This document shows, piece after piece, positions 27,168 through 34,084 of a stretch of DNA of 41,299 bases. The stretch lies in assembly GCA_012729225.1 (NCBI GenBank), contig JAAYDO010000104.1, positions 1-41,299 of the forward strand. Direction: 5' to 3'. The stretch is from Bacteroidales bacterium. GTDB taxonomy: Bacteria; Bacteroidota; Bacteroidia; Bacteroidales; Bacteroidaceae. Each line of letters starts with the position of its first letter. The first letter of the stretch is position 1. Under the pieces are notes generated by a model. It made no database searches, was not told the DNA's origin, and saw nothing but the letters and a program-made list of their open reading frames with translations. Made by a program: the position numbers and the translations under genes.

Positions 27168-27403
27168 TCAATTGTATTATATTTTAAAATGGCCCCTCTC
27201 GTCTGGTAGTAACTCGCATTTGTCCAGATCACGGTCAGTACTCCATCGGGCGAGGTACGAGTACCCATATTACTTTTTGTTAAAGAAACATTCGAAAAAT
27301 CCTCTACGTTTTCCGTAAATGTTTCGCCCCATGCTGGCATCGCCAGCATGAAAGCCAGCAGCACGAGGGACTGGATTTGAAAATAGAAATTGATTCTTTT
27401 CAT
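27101..27403 (-). CDS. N-terminal part of the surface protein in the other frame, with signal peptide
   Basis: From ATG 27403, MKRINFYFQIQSLVLLAF and a cleavage site near PAWGE form a signal peptide, followed by a beta-rich segment (TRTSPDGVLTVIWTN). The frame runs through the G tract (complement of 27156-27161) and ends 53 bases later at 27101. Adding one G, or a -1 slip at G GGG GGA, joins it to the main frame as EMAGGSTVVIN and gives a single protein of about 1,530 residues. The residues after the tract in this frame (SSSTARQDGAFARSK) look random. Listed separately because as written it encodes only about 100 residues. Confidence 0.7.
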   Translation of the reverse strand: MKRINFYFQIQSLVLLAFMLAMPAWGETFTENVEDFSNVSLTKSNMGTRTSPDGVLTVIWTNASYYQTRGAILKYNTIEMAGGALSSSTARQDGAFARSK

Positions 27404-27547
27404 GTTTTTGATAAATATGTTATTTAAATAATAGTCTGTCAGGAGCATGCCATATTTGTACGCTGATGCTTGGATTCTTGTCCTTTTTTACCTCTTCTTC
27501 AGGTCAGTCGGTACAGGTCTATCGCTTGCAAATGTTTAATGGCAATA

Positions 27548-27555
27548 CAAAATTA
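27548..27555 (-). promoter_or_regulatory. Possible -7 element (TAATTTTG) for the surface protein gene
   Basis: A full TAnnTTTG match, giving a leader of about 140 bases before the ATG at 27403. No -33 element was found. Confidence 0.4.
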
Positions 27556-27620
27556 AGAAGAATAGTCTGGTTTTTCTTGGATTTTTATGACAAAAAACGC
27601 CTTTTTCAAGTGTTTTCGAC

Positions 27621-27648
27621 CCCTAAAAACCCTAAAACACCCCTAAAA
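27621..27648. repeat. Three CCCTAAAA direct repeats
   Basis: Copies start at 27621, 27630 and 27641, spaced 9 and 11 bases apart, about 30 bases upstream of the LuxR-type gene's -7 element. They are possible regulator-binding sites. Confidence 0.5.
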
Positions 27649-27676
27649 AGATGTTAGTTGAATGAAAATAAAAGCG

Positions 27677-27684
27677 TAACTTTG
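27677..27684 (+). promoter_or_regulatory. -7 element (TAACTTTG) for the LuxR-type gene
   Basis: A full TAnnTTTG match 34 bases before the ATG. TTAG, 19 bases upstream, is a weak -33 candidate. Confidence 0.55.
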
Positions 27685-27717
27685 CAACCGTTAATTTTCT
27701 AATAAAAGACTATTGCC

Positions 27718-28716
27718 ATGACCCTTCGCTTTCTTTCTGAAAAGATGAAACCCTTTCCGCACTCGCAAGGAAAAAGTGCCATAGACCGCCATTGCGCCAT
27801 CGTGTATGCTCTCCACACGGCTATTGTTGTCATCATCATTTCTGTGCAACTCGCTGGGCTGGGTGGCTCGCAGGAGGTTTTTCCAAAGGTTATGAGTGTC
27901 ATTCACCTGTCTGTGTGTCTCACGCTGTTCATGTTTTGGCGTTTGCATAGGCTGTCCATTCCGAAAGCTTTGTCGATAGTGGCTCTTGTGGCACAAACTA
28001 TCTTCGTGTTTCGGGCGATTTACTTTGCTCAAGAACGTCCCGAAAATTTCCTTCAATTCTTTCTGCTCAACCAGATTGCCTCGCTGTTGGCTGTGGTGTT
28101 TCTTGTGATGTGTTTTGTCAAATACACACCATTCATTGTGGCGGCTCTCAGTCTTTCCACCTATGCTGGCATTGCTGCCTATCTGGAAGAACCAGCCTTG
28201 TGGAACATCTTTGGATTCTTTGTGGGTGCTCAGATCTTTTTATGTGTGTTGGGTGAACTGTTGCGCCGCAATGTGCTACATGTGAACATGGAGAATATAA
28301 GTCTGCATATGCATGCCGTCAGGCTCAATGAACGTGAGATCGAAGGCTATCTGCGCATGAGCAGCAACGACCATCCATCAGCTGACGATGTGGACCGCCT
28401 GTTTGCAATGCTCACCCCGAAGTCTCAGCGCAATATCATCAATGCTGTGCGCATGCATCTGAGGAGTCATCTGATGGATGACTGTGACCTTACGCACTTC
28501 TTCCCAGCCCTCACGAAATCGGAGGTGGACGTGTGTAGCCTCATCCTGCAAGGTAAGAAATTGAGCGAAATCTGCCAACTGCTTGACAAGACGGAGAAGA
28601 ATATTGGAGTGGTGCGCACTCATGTGCGCAGAAAACTGAATGTGCCTTCCAACCAAGACCTGAAGAATTATCTCATGGAAAAGTTGGCGGACCGGAGGCA
28701 AAAGGGGGTGGACTGA
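27718..28716 (+). CDS. Membrane-anchored LuxR-type transcriptional regulator
   Basis: 332 residues. About six hydrophobic helices (near 27-48, 58-76, 81-103, 112-135, 138-156 and 161-182) are followed by a linker and a C-terminal LuxR/FixJ-type helix-turn-helix (LTKSEVDVCSLILQGKKLSE to VRTHVRRKL, about 265-307). Such one-component regulators sense a signal in or outside the membrane and bind DNA directly; there is no phosphoacceptor domain. It is divergent from the surface protein gene across about 310 bases, so it may control that gene. This is inference from position. Confidence 0.82.
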   Translation: MTLRFLSEKMKPFPHSQGKSAIDRHCAIVYALHTAIVVIIISVQLAGLGGSQEVFPKVMSVIHLSVCLTLFMFWRLHRLSIPKALSIVALVAQTIFVFRAIYFAQERPENFLQFFLLNQIASLLAVVFLVMCFVKYTPFIVAALSLSTYAGIAAYLEEPALWNIFGFFVGAQIFLCVLGELLRRNVLHVNMENISLHMHAVRLNEREIEGYLRMSSNDHPSADDVDRLFAMLTPKSQRNIINAVRMHLRSHLMDDCDLTHFFPALTKSEVDVCSLILQGKKLSEICQLLDKTEKNIGVVRTHVRRKLNVPSNQDLKNYLMEKLADRRQKGVD

Positions 28717-28881
28717 TGAAATAGCACTCATGCTGATGTTTTCTGAATCCGTTCAATGACTTGTTCATATCGTCTTTGGCTGAGATTCATGCCCTTTTTC
28801 CTCGTTGTGTGGTGTGGGTGCTTGCTTGACATCTTCCTTCTTTTCTTTCTTCAAAGAAGTGTACCTTTTTTCTCTCAGACT

Positions 28882-28969
28882 ACTATATGGTTGGTGAGTA
28901 AAAACTATATGGTTAGTGAGTAAATACTATATGGTTGCCACTCTGCTACCATATGGTTGCTGTTTTTCT
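28882..28969. repeat. 22-base periodic array with CTATATGG-type cores (locus C)
   Basis: Four units start at 28882, 28904, 28926 and 28948. The cores are ACTATATGGTTG, ACTATATGGTTA, ACTATATGGTTG and ACCATATGGTTG, and the last contains the perfect palindrome ACCATATGGT. The 10-base spacers change from gtgagtaaaa to ctgtttttct. Core and spacer lengths are the same as in the neighbouring GAACAATTGTTC array although the sequence differs. Confidence 0.85.
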
Positions 28970-28989
28970 ACCCTGTATCTTCTGAAAAA

Positions 28990-29099
28990 GAACAATTGTT
29001 CGATGGCCAATGAACAATGCTTCAAGTGTTGATGGATAATGCTTCAAGTGTTGATGAACAATTGTTCGATGCTCAACGAACAATGCTTCGTTTTCATGC
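28990..29099. repeat. 22-base periodic array with GAACAATTGTTC-type cores (locus B)
   Basis: Five units start at 28990, 29012, 29034, 29056 and 29078 with no slippage. The cores are GAACAATTGTTC, GAACAATGCTTC, GGATAATGCTTC, GAACAATTGTTC and GAACAATGCTTC. Spacers are gatggccaat, aagtgttgat (twice), gatgctcaac and gttttcatgc. They are related to locus A at 15102-15179. Confidence 0.88.
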
Positions 29100-29186
29100 C
29101 TACAATGGCATGTCCTTTGTGTTTATTGGTAATGGCTTGTCTGTCAATAAAATAGATGGGGATGAGTTTGCGCTTGTATATAAAGA

Positions 29187-29217
29187 GAGTGGAGAAGGGG
29201 GTTGTCCTTCTCCACTC
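29187..29217 (-). terminator. Terminator after mutB
   Basis: GAGTGGAGAAGG and CCTTCTCCACTC form a perfect 12-bp stem around a 7-base loop. On the minus strand TCTTTATATAC follows. It lies about 65 bases past the mutB stop. Confidence 0.75.
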
Positions 29218-29283
29218 AACTTTTCAACCATCATTCCTCGTTGGTGCGAGGAGGGGTGGTGTGGGAATCTATGTTCTCGTCAA

Positions 29284-31449
29284 TCAATCCTCATTGAGAA
29301 TCTTCATGATTTCACAGCAGGCTTTGGCCACGTTGGTGCCAGGTCCGAAGACTGCTGCCACGCCTGACTTATAGAGGAAGTCATAGTCTTGAGCAGGGAT
29401 GACACCGCCTGCGATGACGAGAATGTCTTCGCGACCGAGTTTCTTGAGTTCTTCAATCACCTGCGGGATGAGTGTCTTGTGACCTGCGGCAAGTGAGGAT
29501 ACGCCGAGCACATCAACGTCGTTCTCAACTGCCTGACGGGCAGACTCGGCTGGAGTCTGGAAGAGAGGACCCATATCGACGTCCATACCACAGTCGGCAT
29601 AGCCAGTTGCCACTACCTTTGCGCCACGGTCATGACCATCCTGTCCCATCTTTGCGATCATGATGCGAGGACGACGGCCGTTTGCCTGTGCGAATTTCTC
29701 TGTGGCTTCGCAGGCTTCCTTAAATGCCTGGTCGCCTTTTGATTCTGTACTGTACACGTTGCTGATAGTTTTGATGATTGCTTTGTAACGACCTACTACA
29801 GCCTCGCATGCATCTGAGATTTCACCGAGGGTGCAACGGAGGCCTGCTGCCTTGACGGCGAGGTCGAGAAGGTTGTTCTCACTCTTCTTGCCATCCTGAA
29901 ACTCTTGCACGCACTTGGTGATTTCGGCAAGTGCTGCCTTGCAGGCTGCCTCGTCACGGTTGGCTTTGAGTTCTTTGAGGGCTGCTTCCTGCTGAAGACG
30001 TACGGCAGTGTTATCAACCTCAAGGATGTCGAGTGGGTCTTCGTGGTCAAGGCGATACTTGTTAGTGCCCACGATGGTCTGATTGCCAGAGTCGATACGT
30101 GCTTGAGTGCGTGCTGCAGCCTCTTCAATGCGCATCTTTGGAAGACCTGTCTCGATGGCCTTAGCCATACCGCCGAGTTTCTCAATCTCCTGAATGTGTT
30201 CCCAAGCCTTGTGAACAAGTTCGTTGGTGAGTGTCTCCACATAGTATGAACCTGCCCAAGGGTCGATTTGCTTGCACACCTTGGTCTCGTTCTGGATGTA
30301 GATCTGGGTGTTGCGTGCAATACGTGCAGAGAAGTCTGTAGGAAGTGCGATTGCCTCGTCGAGGGCATTGGTGTGGAGCGACTGGGTGTGTCCAAGAACA
30401 GCGGCCATTGCTTCTATGCATGTGCGACCTACGTTGTTGAATGGATCCTGCTCGGTGAGTGACCAGCCTGATGTCTGTGAGTGTGTGCGGAGAGCGAGTG
30501 ACTTTGGATTCTTTGCGCCGAAGCTCTTCACAATCTTTGCCCACAACAGACGGCCTGCGCGCATCTTGGCAATCTCCATGAAGTGGTTCATGCCGATGGC
30601 CCAGAAGAAGGAGAGGCGTGGTGCGAAGGCATCAACATCGATACCTGCATTGACACCTGTGCGGAGATAGTCCATACCGTCGGCCAGGGTGTATGCCAAC
30701 TCAATATCTGCTGTTGCGCCCGCTTCCTGCATGTGGTAGCCTGAGATGGAGATAGAGTTGAACTTAGGCATCTTCTGTGATGTGAACTCGAAGATGTCAG
30801 CGATAATCTTCATGGAGAATGCTGGTGGGTAGATGTAGGTGTTGCGCACCATGAACTCCTTGAGGATGTCGTTCTGGATAGTACCAGCCATCTCCTCCAG
30901 CTGTGCGCCTTGCTCCAAACCTGCGTTGATGTAGAAGGCAAGGACTGGGAGCACGCCTCCGTTCATGGTCATAGACACTGACATCTTGTTCAATGGAATA
31001 CCGGCAAAGAGTGTCTTCATGTTCTCAAGAGAGCAGATGGACACGCCTGCCTTGCCCACATCACCTACAACACGAGCGTTGTCTGGGTCGTAGCCACGGT
31101 GGGTTGGAAGGTCGAATGCCACAGAAAGACCCTTCTGGCCTGATGCGAGATTGCGACGATAGAACGCATTGGACTCTTCGGCAGTGGAGAATCCGGCATA
31201 CTGACGGATGGTCCAAGGACGGAAGGGGTACATCATTGAGTAAGGACCACGGAGATAGGGAGGAATACCGGCAGTGAAGTCAAGGTGCTCCATGCCATCG
31301 AGGTCTTCCTTGGTATATACTGGCTGAATGTCAATCTGCTCTGGTGTTCTCCAGTTTGCACTGATGCCATTCTCTTTCTGCCACTGCTGACCGTTCTTCT
31401 CCTGAACGCCAGCATATATATCTATATTTTTAAAATCTTTTCTTGCCAT
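29284..31449 (-). CDS. mutB: Methylmalonyl-CoA mutase, large (catalytic) subunit
   Basis: 721 residues. This adenosylcobalamin enzyme interconverts succinyl-CoA and methylmalonyl-CoA, the route to propionate in Prevotella and Bacteroides. The TIM barrel carries [17 protein letters not shown] and [13 protein letters not shown] (about residues 54-98). The C-terminal cobalamin domain has the base-off DxHxxG motif in [12 protein letters not shown] (about 600-611) and GVSSLAAGH. It follows mutA by 2 bases, so the heterodimer subunits are translated together. Confidence 0.97.
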   Translation of the reverse strand: MARKDFKNIDIYAGVQEKNGQQWQKENGISANWRTPEQIDIQPVYTKEDLDGMEHLDFTAGIPPYLRGPYSMMYPFRPWTIRQYAGFSTAEESNAFYRRNLASGQKGLSVAFDLPTHRGYDPDNARVVGDVGKAGVSICSLENMKTLFAGIPLNKMSVSMTMNGGVLPVLAFYINAGLEQGAQLEEMAGTIQNDILKEFMVRNTYIYPPAFSMKIIADIFEFTSQKMPKFNSISISGYHMQEAGATADIELAYTLADGMDYLRTGVNAGIDVDAFAPRLSFFWAIGMNHFMEIAKMRAGRLLWAKIVKSFGAKNPKSLALRTHSQTSGWSLTEQDPFNNVGRTCIEAMAAVLGHTQSLHTNALDEAIALPTDFSARIARNTQIYIQNETKVCKQIDPWAGSYYVETLTNELVHKAWEHIQEIEKLGGMAKAIETGLPKMRIEEAAARTQARIDSGNQTIVGTNKYRLDHEDPLDILEVDNTAVRLQQEAALKELKANRDEAACKAALAEITKCVQEFQDGKKSENNLLDLAVKAAGLRCTLGEISDACEAVVGRYKAIIKTISNVYSTESKGDQAFKEACEATEKFAQANGRRPRIMIAKMGQDGHDRGAKVVATGYADCGMDVDMGPLFQTPAESARQAVENDVDVLGVSSLAAGHKTLIPQVIEELKKLGREDILVIAGGVIPAQDYDFLYKSGVAAVFGPGTNVAKACCEIMKILNED

Positions 31450-31451
31450 AA

Positions 31452-33308
31452 TTATAGACCGAGTTTAGCATTGTACTCTTTGAGAGTTTCGAGTTGATTA
31501 ACACGCACGTGGATGAAGTTGTCGATGCCGGCAGCCTTCAAGTCGTCTGCGCATGCTGGTGCGCCTGCCACAACGAACATGGCACGACTGTTGAGATACT
31601 TGAATGCAGGAACGGCATATTCTGTGTATTCGTCATCGGAAGAGCAGATGACCACGATGTCTGCTTTGGCTTCGAGAGCGGCATCAACACCTTCTTCTAC
31701 AGTCTTGAAGCCAAGGTTGTCCATCACCTTGTAGCCTGCAGCCGCAAGGAAGTTGCAAGAGAACTGTGCACGTGCCTGACGCATGGCGAGATTTCCAATG
31801 GTGAGCATGAATGCTATTGGCTGTTTGGTAGCCTTCTCTGTGGAGAGGCGGAGTGACTCGAACTCGGAAGCGAGACGTTGCTTGTTGAGGGCAGGAAGCT
31901 CGCCGTTTTCATGGCCTTCGCCACATTTGCACTTGCAAGTGAGTGTTGTCTTGCCTTCTGACTTTTCAGTGAAGTTGGGGAACTGGTTTGTGCCGAGGAT
32001 GAATTCCTTACGCTTTGCGGCATCGGAGTGACGCTTGTCGTTAGATGCATTGACTGCGTTCTGGATGTTTCCATTGAGGCACTCGGCCAAGAAGCCACCT
32101 GCGTTCTCCACTGCGAGGAAGAGTTTCCAGCCTTCCTGAGCGATAGCATCAGTGAGGTGCTCGATGGTGTAAGAACCACCAGCCACATCGACGAGTTTGT
32201 CGAAGTGTGCTTCTTCCTTGAGGAGGAGTTGCTGGTTGCGTGCAATACGTTCAGCAAACTCTGTTGGGGTCTCGTATGGTTGGTCGAATGGAGTGACAAT
32301 GATGGAATCTACGTTTGCGATAGCGGCAGACATTGCTTCTGTCTGTGAACGAAGCAGGTTCACGTATGAGTCGAAGAGTGTCTGATTGTATTCAGAAGTG
32401 GAAGCGCAAACGTGCATCTGGCAAGCGCAATCGCACTTTGGCTCATATTGCTTGACAATCTGTGCCCAGAGCATGCGTGCGGCACGGAACTTGGCAATCT
32501 CCATGAAGTAGTTGTCGCTTACACCCATGTTGAACTTGATGCGCTTTGCTGCCTCTGTAGCCTCTACGCCTGCCTCTGTGAGGAGGTGGAGGTATTCAGA
32601 GCCCCATGCGAGGGCATAGCCAAGTTCCTGATAGATGTATGCGCCTGCATTGTTGAGGGCTACTGTATTGACATTGATGCACTTGTAGCCAGGAAGTTCT
32701 GCCAAGGCTTCTACAAGTGGTTTTGCAAACTCAAGAACAGCGGAAACATCTTTGCCCTTGCAGAGAATCTTGCTGATAGGGTCGAAGTTGATAGAACCCT
32801 GAAGTTCGGTGAGTGGGTAGTTTTTCTCCTTGAAGTACTCGACAAGCATCTGTGCGAGTTCTACGCAATGACGCTGGCAAGTCTTGAAGTTCAATTCCAC
32901 ATGCTGTGGGAGAATGCCATCGAGAAGGGTGGCAATGAAGGTCTTGCTCACATCCTTGCCAGACACTTTGAAACCGATAGAGTTTACTCCCTTGTTGAGA
33001 ATGTCGAGTGCTTTCGCATTTGCGGCTTTTGCATCTTCAACCACGATGTCTTGACGAACATACCAGAGGTTGTTGTCCTTCTTGTTGCCACGGATGAATG
33101 GGAACTCTCCAGGAAGAGAGTTGATGGCCTTGAGGTCTTTCAAGTCCTCACGACGATAGAAGGGCTGTACACTGAAGCCTTCGTTGGTTCTCCATACCAA
33201 CCTCTTCTGGAAGTCAGCACCCTTGAGGTCTACCTCAATCTTGTCCAACCACTCTTGTGTGGTGGGCGCATGAAACTCCGTGAAGAGTTTTTCTTTCATA
33301 TTAGCCAT
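31452..33308 (-). CDS. mutA: Methylmalonyl-CoA mutase, small subunit
   Basis: 618 residues. It is homologous to MutB but with a degenerate cobalamin domain lacking DxHxxG, as expected of the non-catalytic subunit. The segment [13 protein letters not shown] (about residues 455-467) is an unusual cysteine-rich insertion, and [10 protein letters not shown] (about 293-302) is another cysteine-rich stretch. It is first in the mutAB unit, with a good promoter 100 bases upstream. ATG at 33308 is used; ATG 33299 is possible. Confidence 0.93.
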   Translation of the reverse strand: MANMKEKLFTEFHAPTTQEWLDKIEVDLKGADFQKRLVWRTNEGFSVQPFYRREDLKDLKAINSLPGEFPFIRGNKKDNNLWYVRQDIVVEDAKAANAKALDILNKGVNSIGFKVSGKDVSKTFIATLLDGILPQHVELNFKTCQRHCVELAQMLVEYFKEKNYPLTELQGSINFDPISKILCKGKDVSAVLEFAKPLVEALAELPGYKCINVNTVALNNAGAYIYQELGYALAWGSEYLHLLTEAGVEATEAAKRIKFNMGVSDNYFMEIAKFRAARMLWAQIVKQYEPKCDCACQMHVCASTSEYNQTLFDSYVNLLRSQTEAMSAAIANVDSIIVTPFDQPYETPTEFAERIARNQQLLLKEEAHFDKLVDVAGGSYTIEHLTDAIAQEGWKLFLAVENAGGFLAECLNGNIQNAVNASNDKRHSDAAKRKEFILGTNQFPNFTEKSEGKTTLTCKCKCGEGHENGELPALNKQRLASEFESLRLSTEKATKQPIAFMLTIGNLAMRQARAQFSCNFLAAAGYKVMDNLGFKTVEEGVDAALEAKADIVVICSSDDEYTEYAVPAFKYLNSRAMFVVAGAPACADDLKAAGIDNFIHVRVNQLETLKEYNAKLGL

Positions 33309-33376
33309 AAAATATCAATTAAAGTTGTTGTATGTATTCCTAATTTAGGAATAGCGTGTAGTTTACAATAAGGCAT

Positions 33377-33394
33377 GCTACGTGGGCACGTAGC
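33377..33394. promoter_or_regulatory. Dyad GCTACGTG-GG-CACGTAGC in the mutA leader
   Basis: A perfect 8-bp inverted repeat with a 2-base centre lies just downstream of the mutA -7 element, where transcription would start or soon after. It is a candidate operator; no cobalamin riboswitch can be fitted into so short a leader. Confidence 0.5.
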
Positions 33395-33407
33395 GTATAA
33401 TAACGTA

Positions 33408-33437
33408 CAAAGTTACGTATTTTTCATGATGTCACAA
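33408..33437 (-). promoter_or_regulatory. Promoter for mutA-mutB
   Basis: TTTG at 33434-33437, 18 bases, then TAACTTTG at 33408-33415: both elements match the Bacteroidetes consensus, with spacing one base below the usual range. Confidence 0.75.
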
Positions 33438-33497
33438 AGGAAAAAAGGGAAAAAGTGACAATGTGTCGTAATAGTATTCCTGTGTACGATTTTTTGT

Positions 33498-33544
33498 AAA
33501 AAAGAAAAGTAGGATAGTGCACTTGGCGTGTACTTATCCTACTT
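33498..33544 (-). terminator. Terminator of the ara-tkt-rpiB cluster
   Basis: AAGTAGGATA and TATCCTACTT (33507-33544) form a 10-bp stem continued by GTGCAC/GTGTAC, followed on the minus strand by TTCTTTTTTAC. It lies about 35 bases past the rpiB stop. Confidence 0.85.
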
Positions 33545-33576
33545 GAATCTCTTGATGATGTGAATGCAGAGTTTTT

Positions 33577-34017
33577 TTATTTGCATGGAATCTCATCAAT
33601 GCGTGCCTGATGGCGACCTCCTGCAAACTCTGTGTTGAAGAACTCGTCCAGGCACTGACGACATACTTCTTCGCTGATGAATCTGCCAGGGAAGACAATG
33701 ACGTTGGCATTGTTGTGCTCACGGATGAGGTGGGCAATCTCGGGTTGCCAAACAAGACCTGCACGGATATGCTGGTGCTTGTTGAGTGTCATGGAAATAC
33801 CTTCACCAGAACCACACATGGCAATGCCTGGATAGACCTCGCCGTCTTCAATTCCTTTGGCTAAAGCGTGTCCGTAGGGTGCGTAGTTGCAAGATTCTTC
33901 GGTACATGTGCCATAATCTTTGTAGGCGATACCTTTTTCTTCGAGATATTTCTTGACGAATTGTTTTAATTGGAATGCTGCATGATCAGAAGCAATTCCT
34001 ACTGTCTTGATTTCCAT
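33577..34017 (-). CDS. rpiB: Ribose-5-phosphate isomerase B
   Basis: 146 residues from ATG 34017 (MEIKTVGIASDHAAF). The open frame extends to 34071, but that part contains a hairpin and is not conserved-looking. RpiB interconverts ribose 5-phosphate and ribulose 5-phosphate. Visible motifs are SDHAAFQLK at about 10-18, the catalytic cysteine in MCGSGEGISM (about 67-76), and NNANVIVFPGRFI. It is last in the pentose cluster, where it would join the arabinose route to the pentose phosphate pool. Confidence 0.94.
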   Translation of the reverse strand: MEIKTVGIASDHAAFQLKQFVKKYLEEKGIAYKDYGTCTEESCNYAPYGHALAKGIEDGEVYPGIAMCGSGEGISMTLNKHQHIRAGLVWQPEIAHLIREHNNANVIVFPGRFISEEVCRQCLDEFFNTEFAGGRHQARIDEIPCK

Positions 34018-34030
34018 ATCTATCAAATGA

Positions 34031-34066
34031 AATCCCCACCCACGTGAGAGTGTGTGAGTGGGGATT
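34031..34066 (-). terminator. Hairpin between tkt and rpiB
   Basis: AATCCCCAC and GTGGGGATT form a 9-bp stem around an 18-base loop that can pair further. The following minus-strand sequence, TTCATTTG, is only a weak T run, so it may act as a partial terminator or an mRNA end stabiliser. Confidence 0.55.
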
Positions 34067-34084
34067 GTCATGGTTTATTATTGT

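Larger units (their letters stand above)
27404..27717. other. Divergent regulatory region between the surface protein and LuxR-type genes
   Basis: It holds a possible minus-strand -7 element TAATTTTG at 27548-27555, three CCCTAAAA direct repeats at 27621-27648 and the plus-strand -7 element at 27677-27684. Confidence 0.6.
28717..29283. other. Convergent intergenic region rich in periodic repeats
   Basis: It holds two adjacent 22-base periodic arrays (28882-28969 and 28990-29099) and the mutB terminator (29187-29217). Open frames crossing it do not look like genes. Confidence 0.7.

Noticed and set aside
27466-27657. 63-codon plus-strand frame before the LuxR-type gene
   Set aside because: It runs across the regulatory repeats and the minus-strand -7 motif, and the translated sequence shows no recognisable domain.
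28882-29099. A CRISPR array
   Set aside because: Repeats are 12 bases with 10-base spacers, spacers are partly repeated, and no cas gene is near.
29017-29374. Plus-strand open frames of 116 and 72 codons
   Set aside because: They run through the repeat array and antisense to the end of mutB, with no start signal and no protein-like pattern.
33309-33407. Cobalamin riboswitch before mutA
   Set aside because: The leader is about 95 bases, too short, and no B12-box-like sequence was seen.
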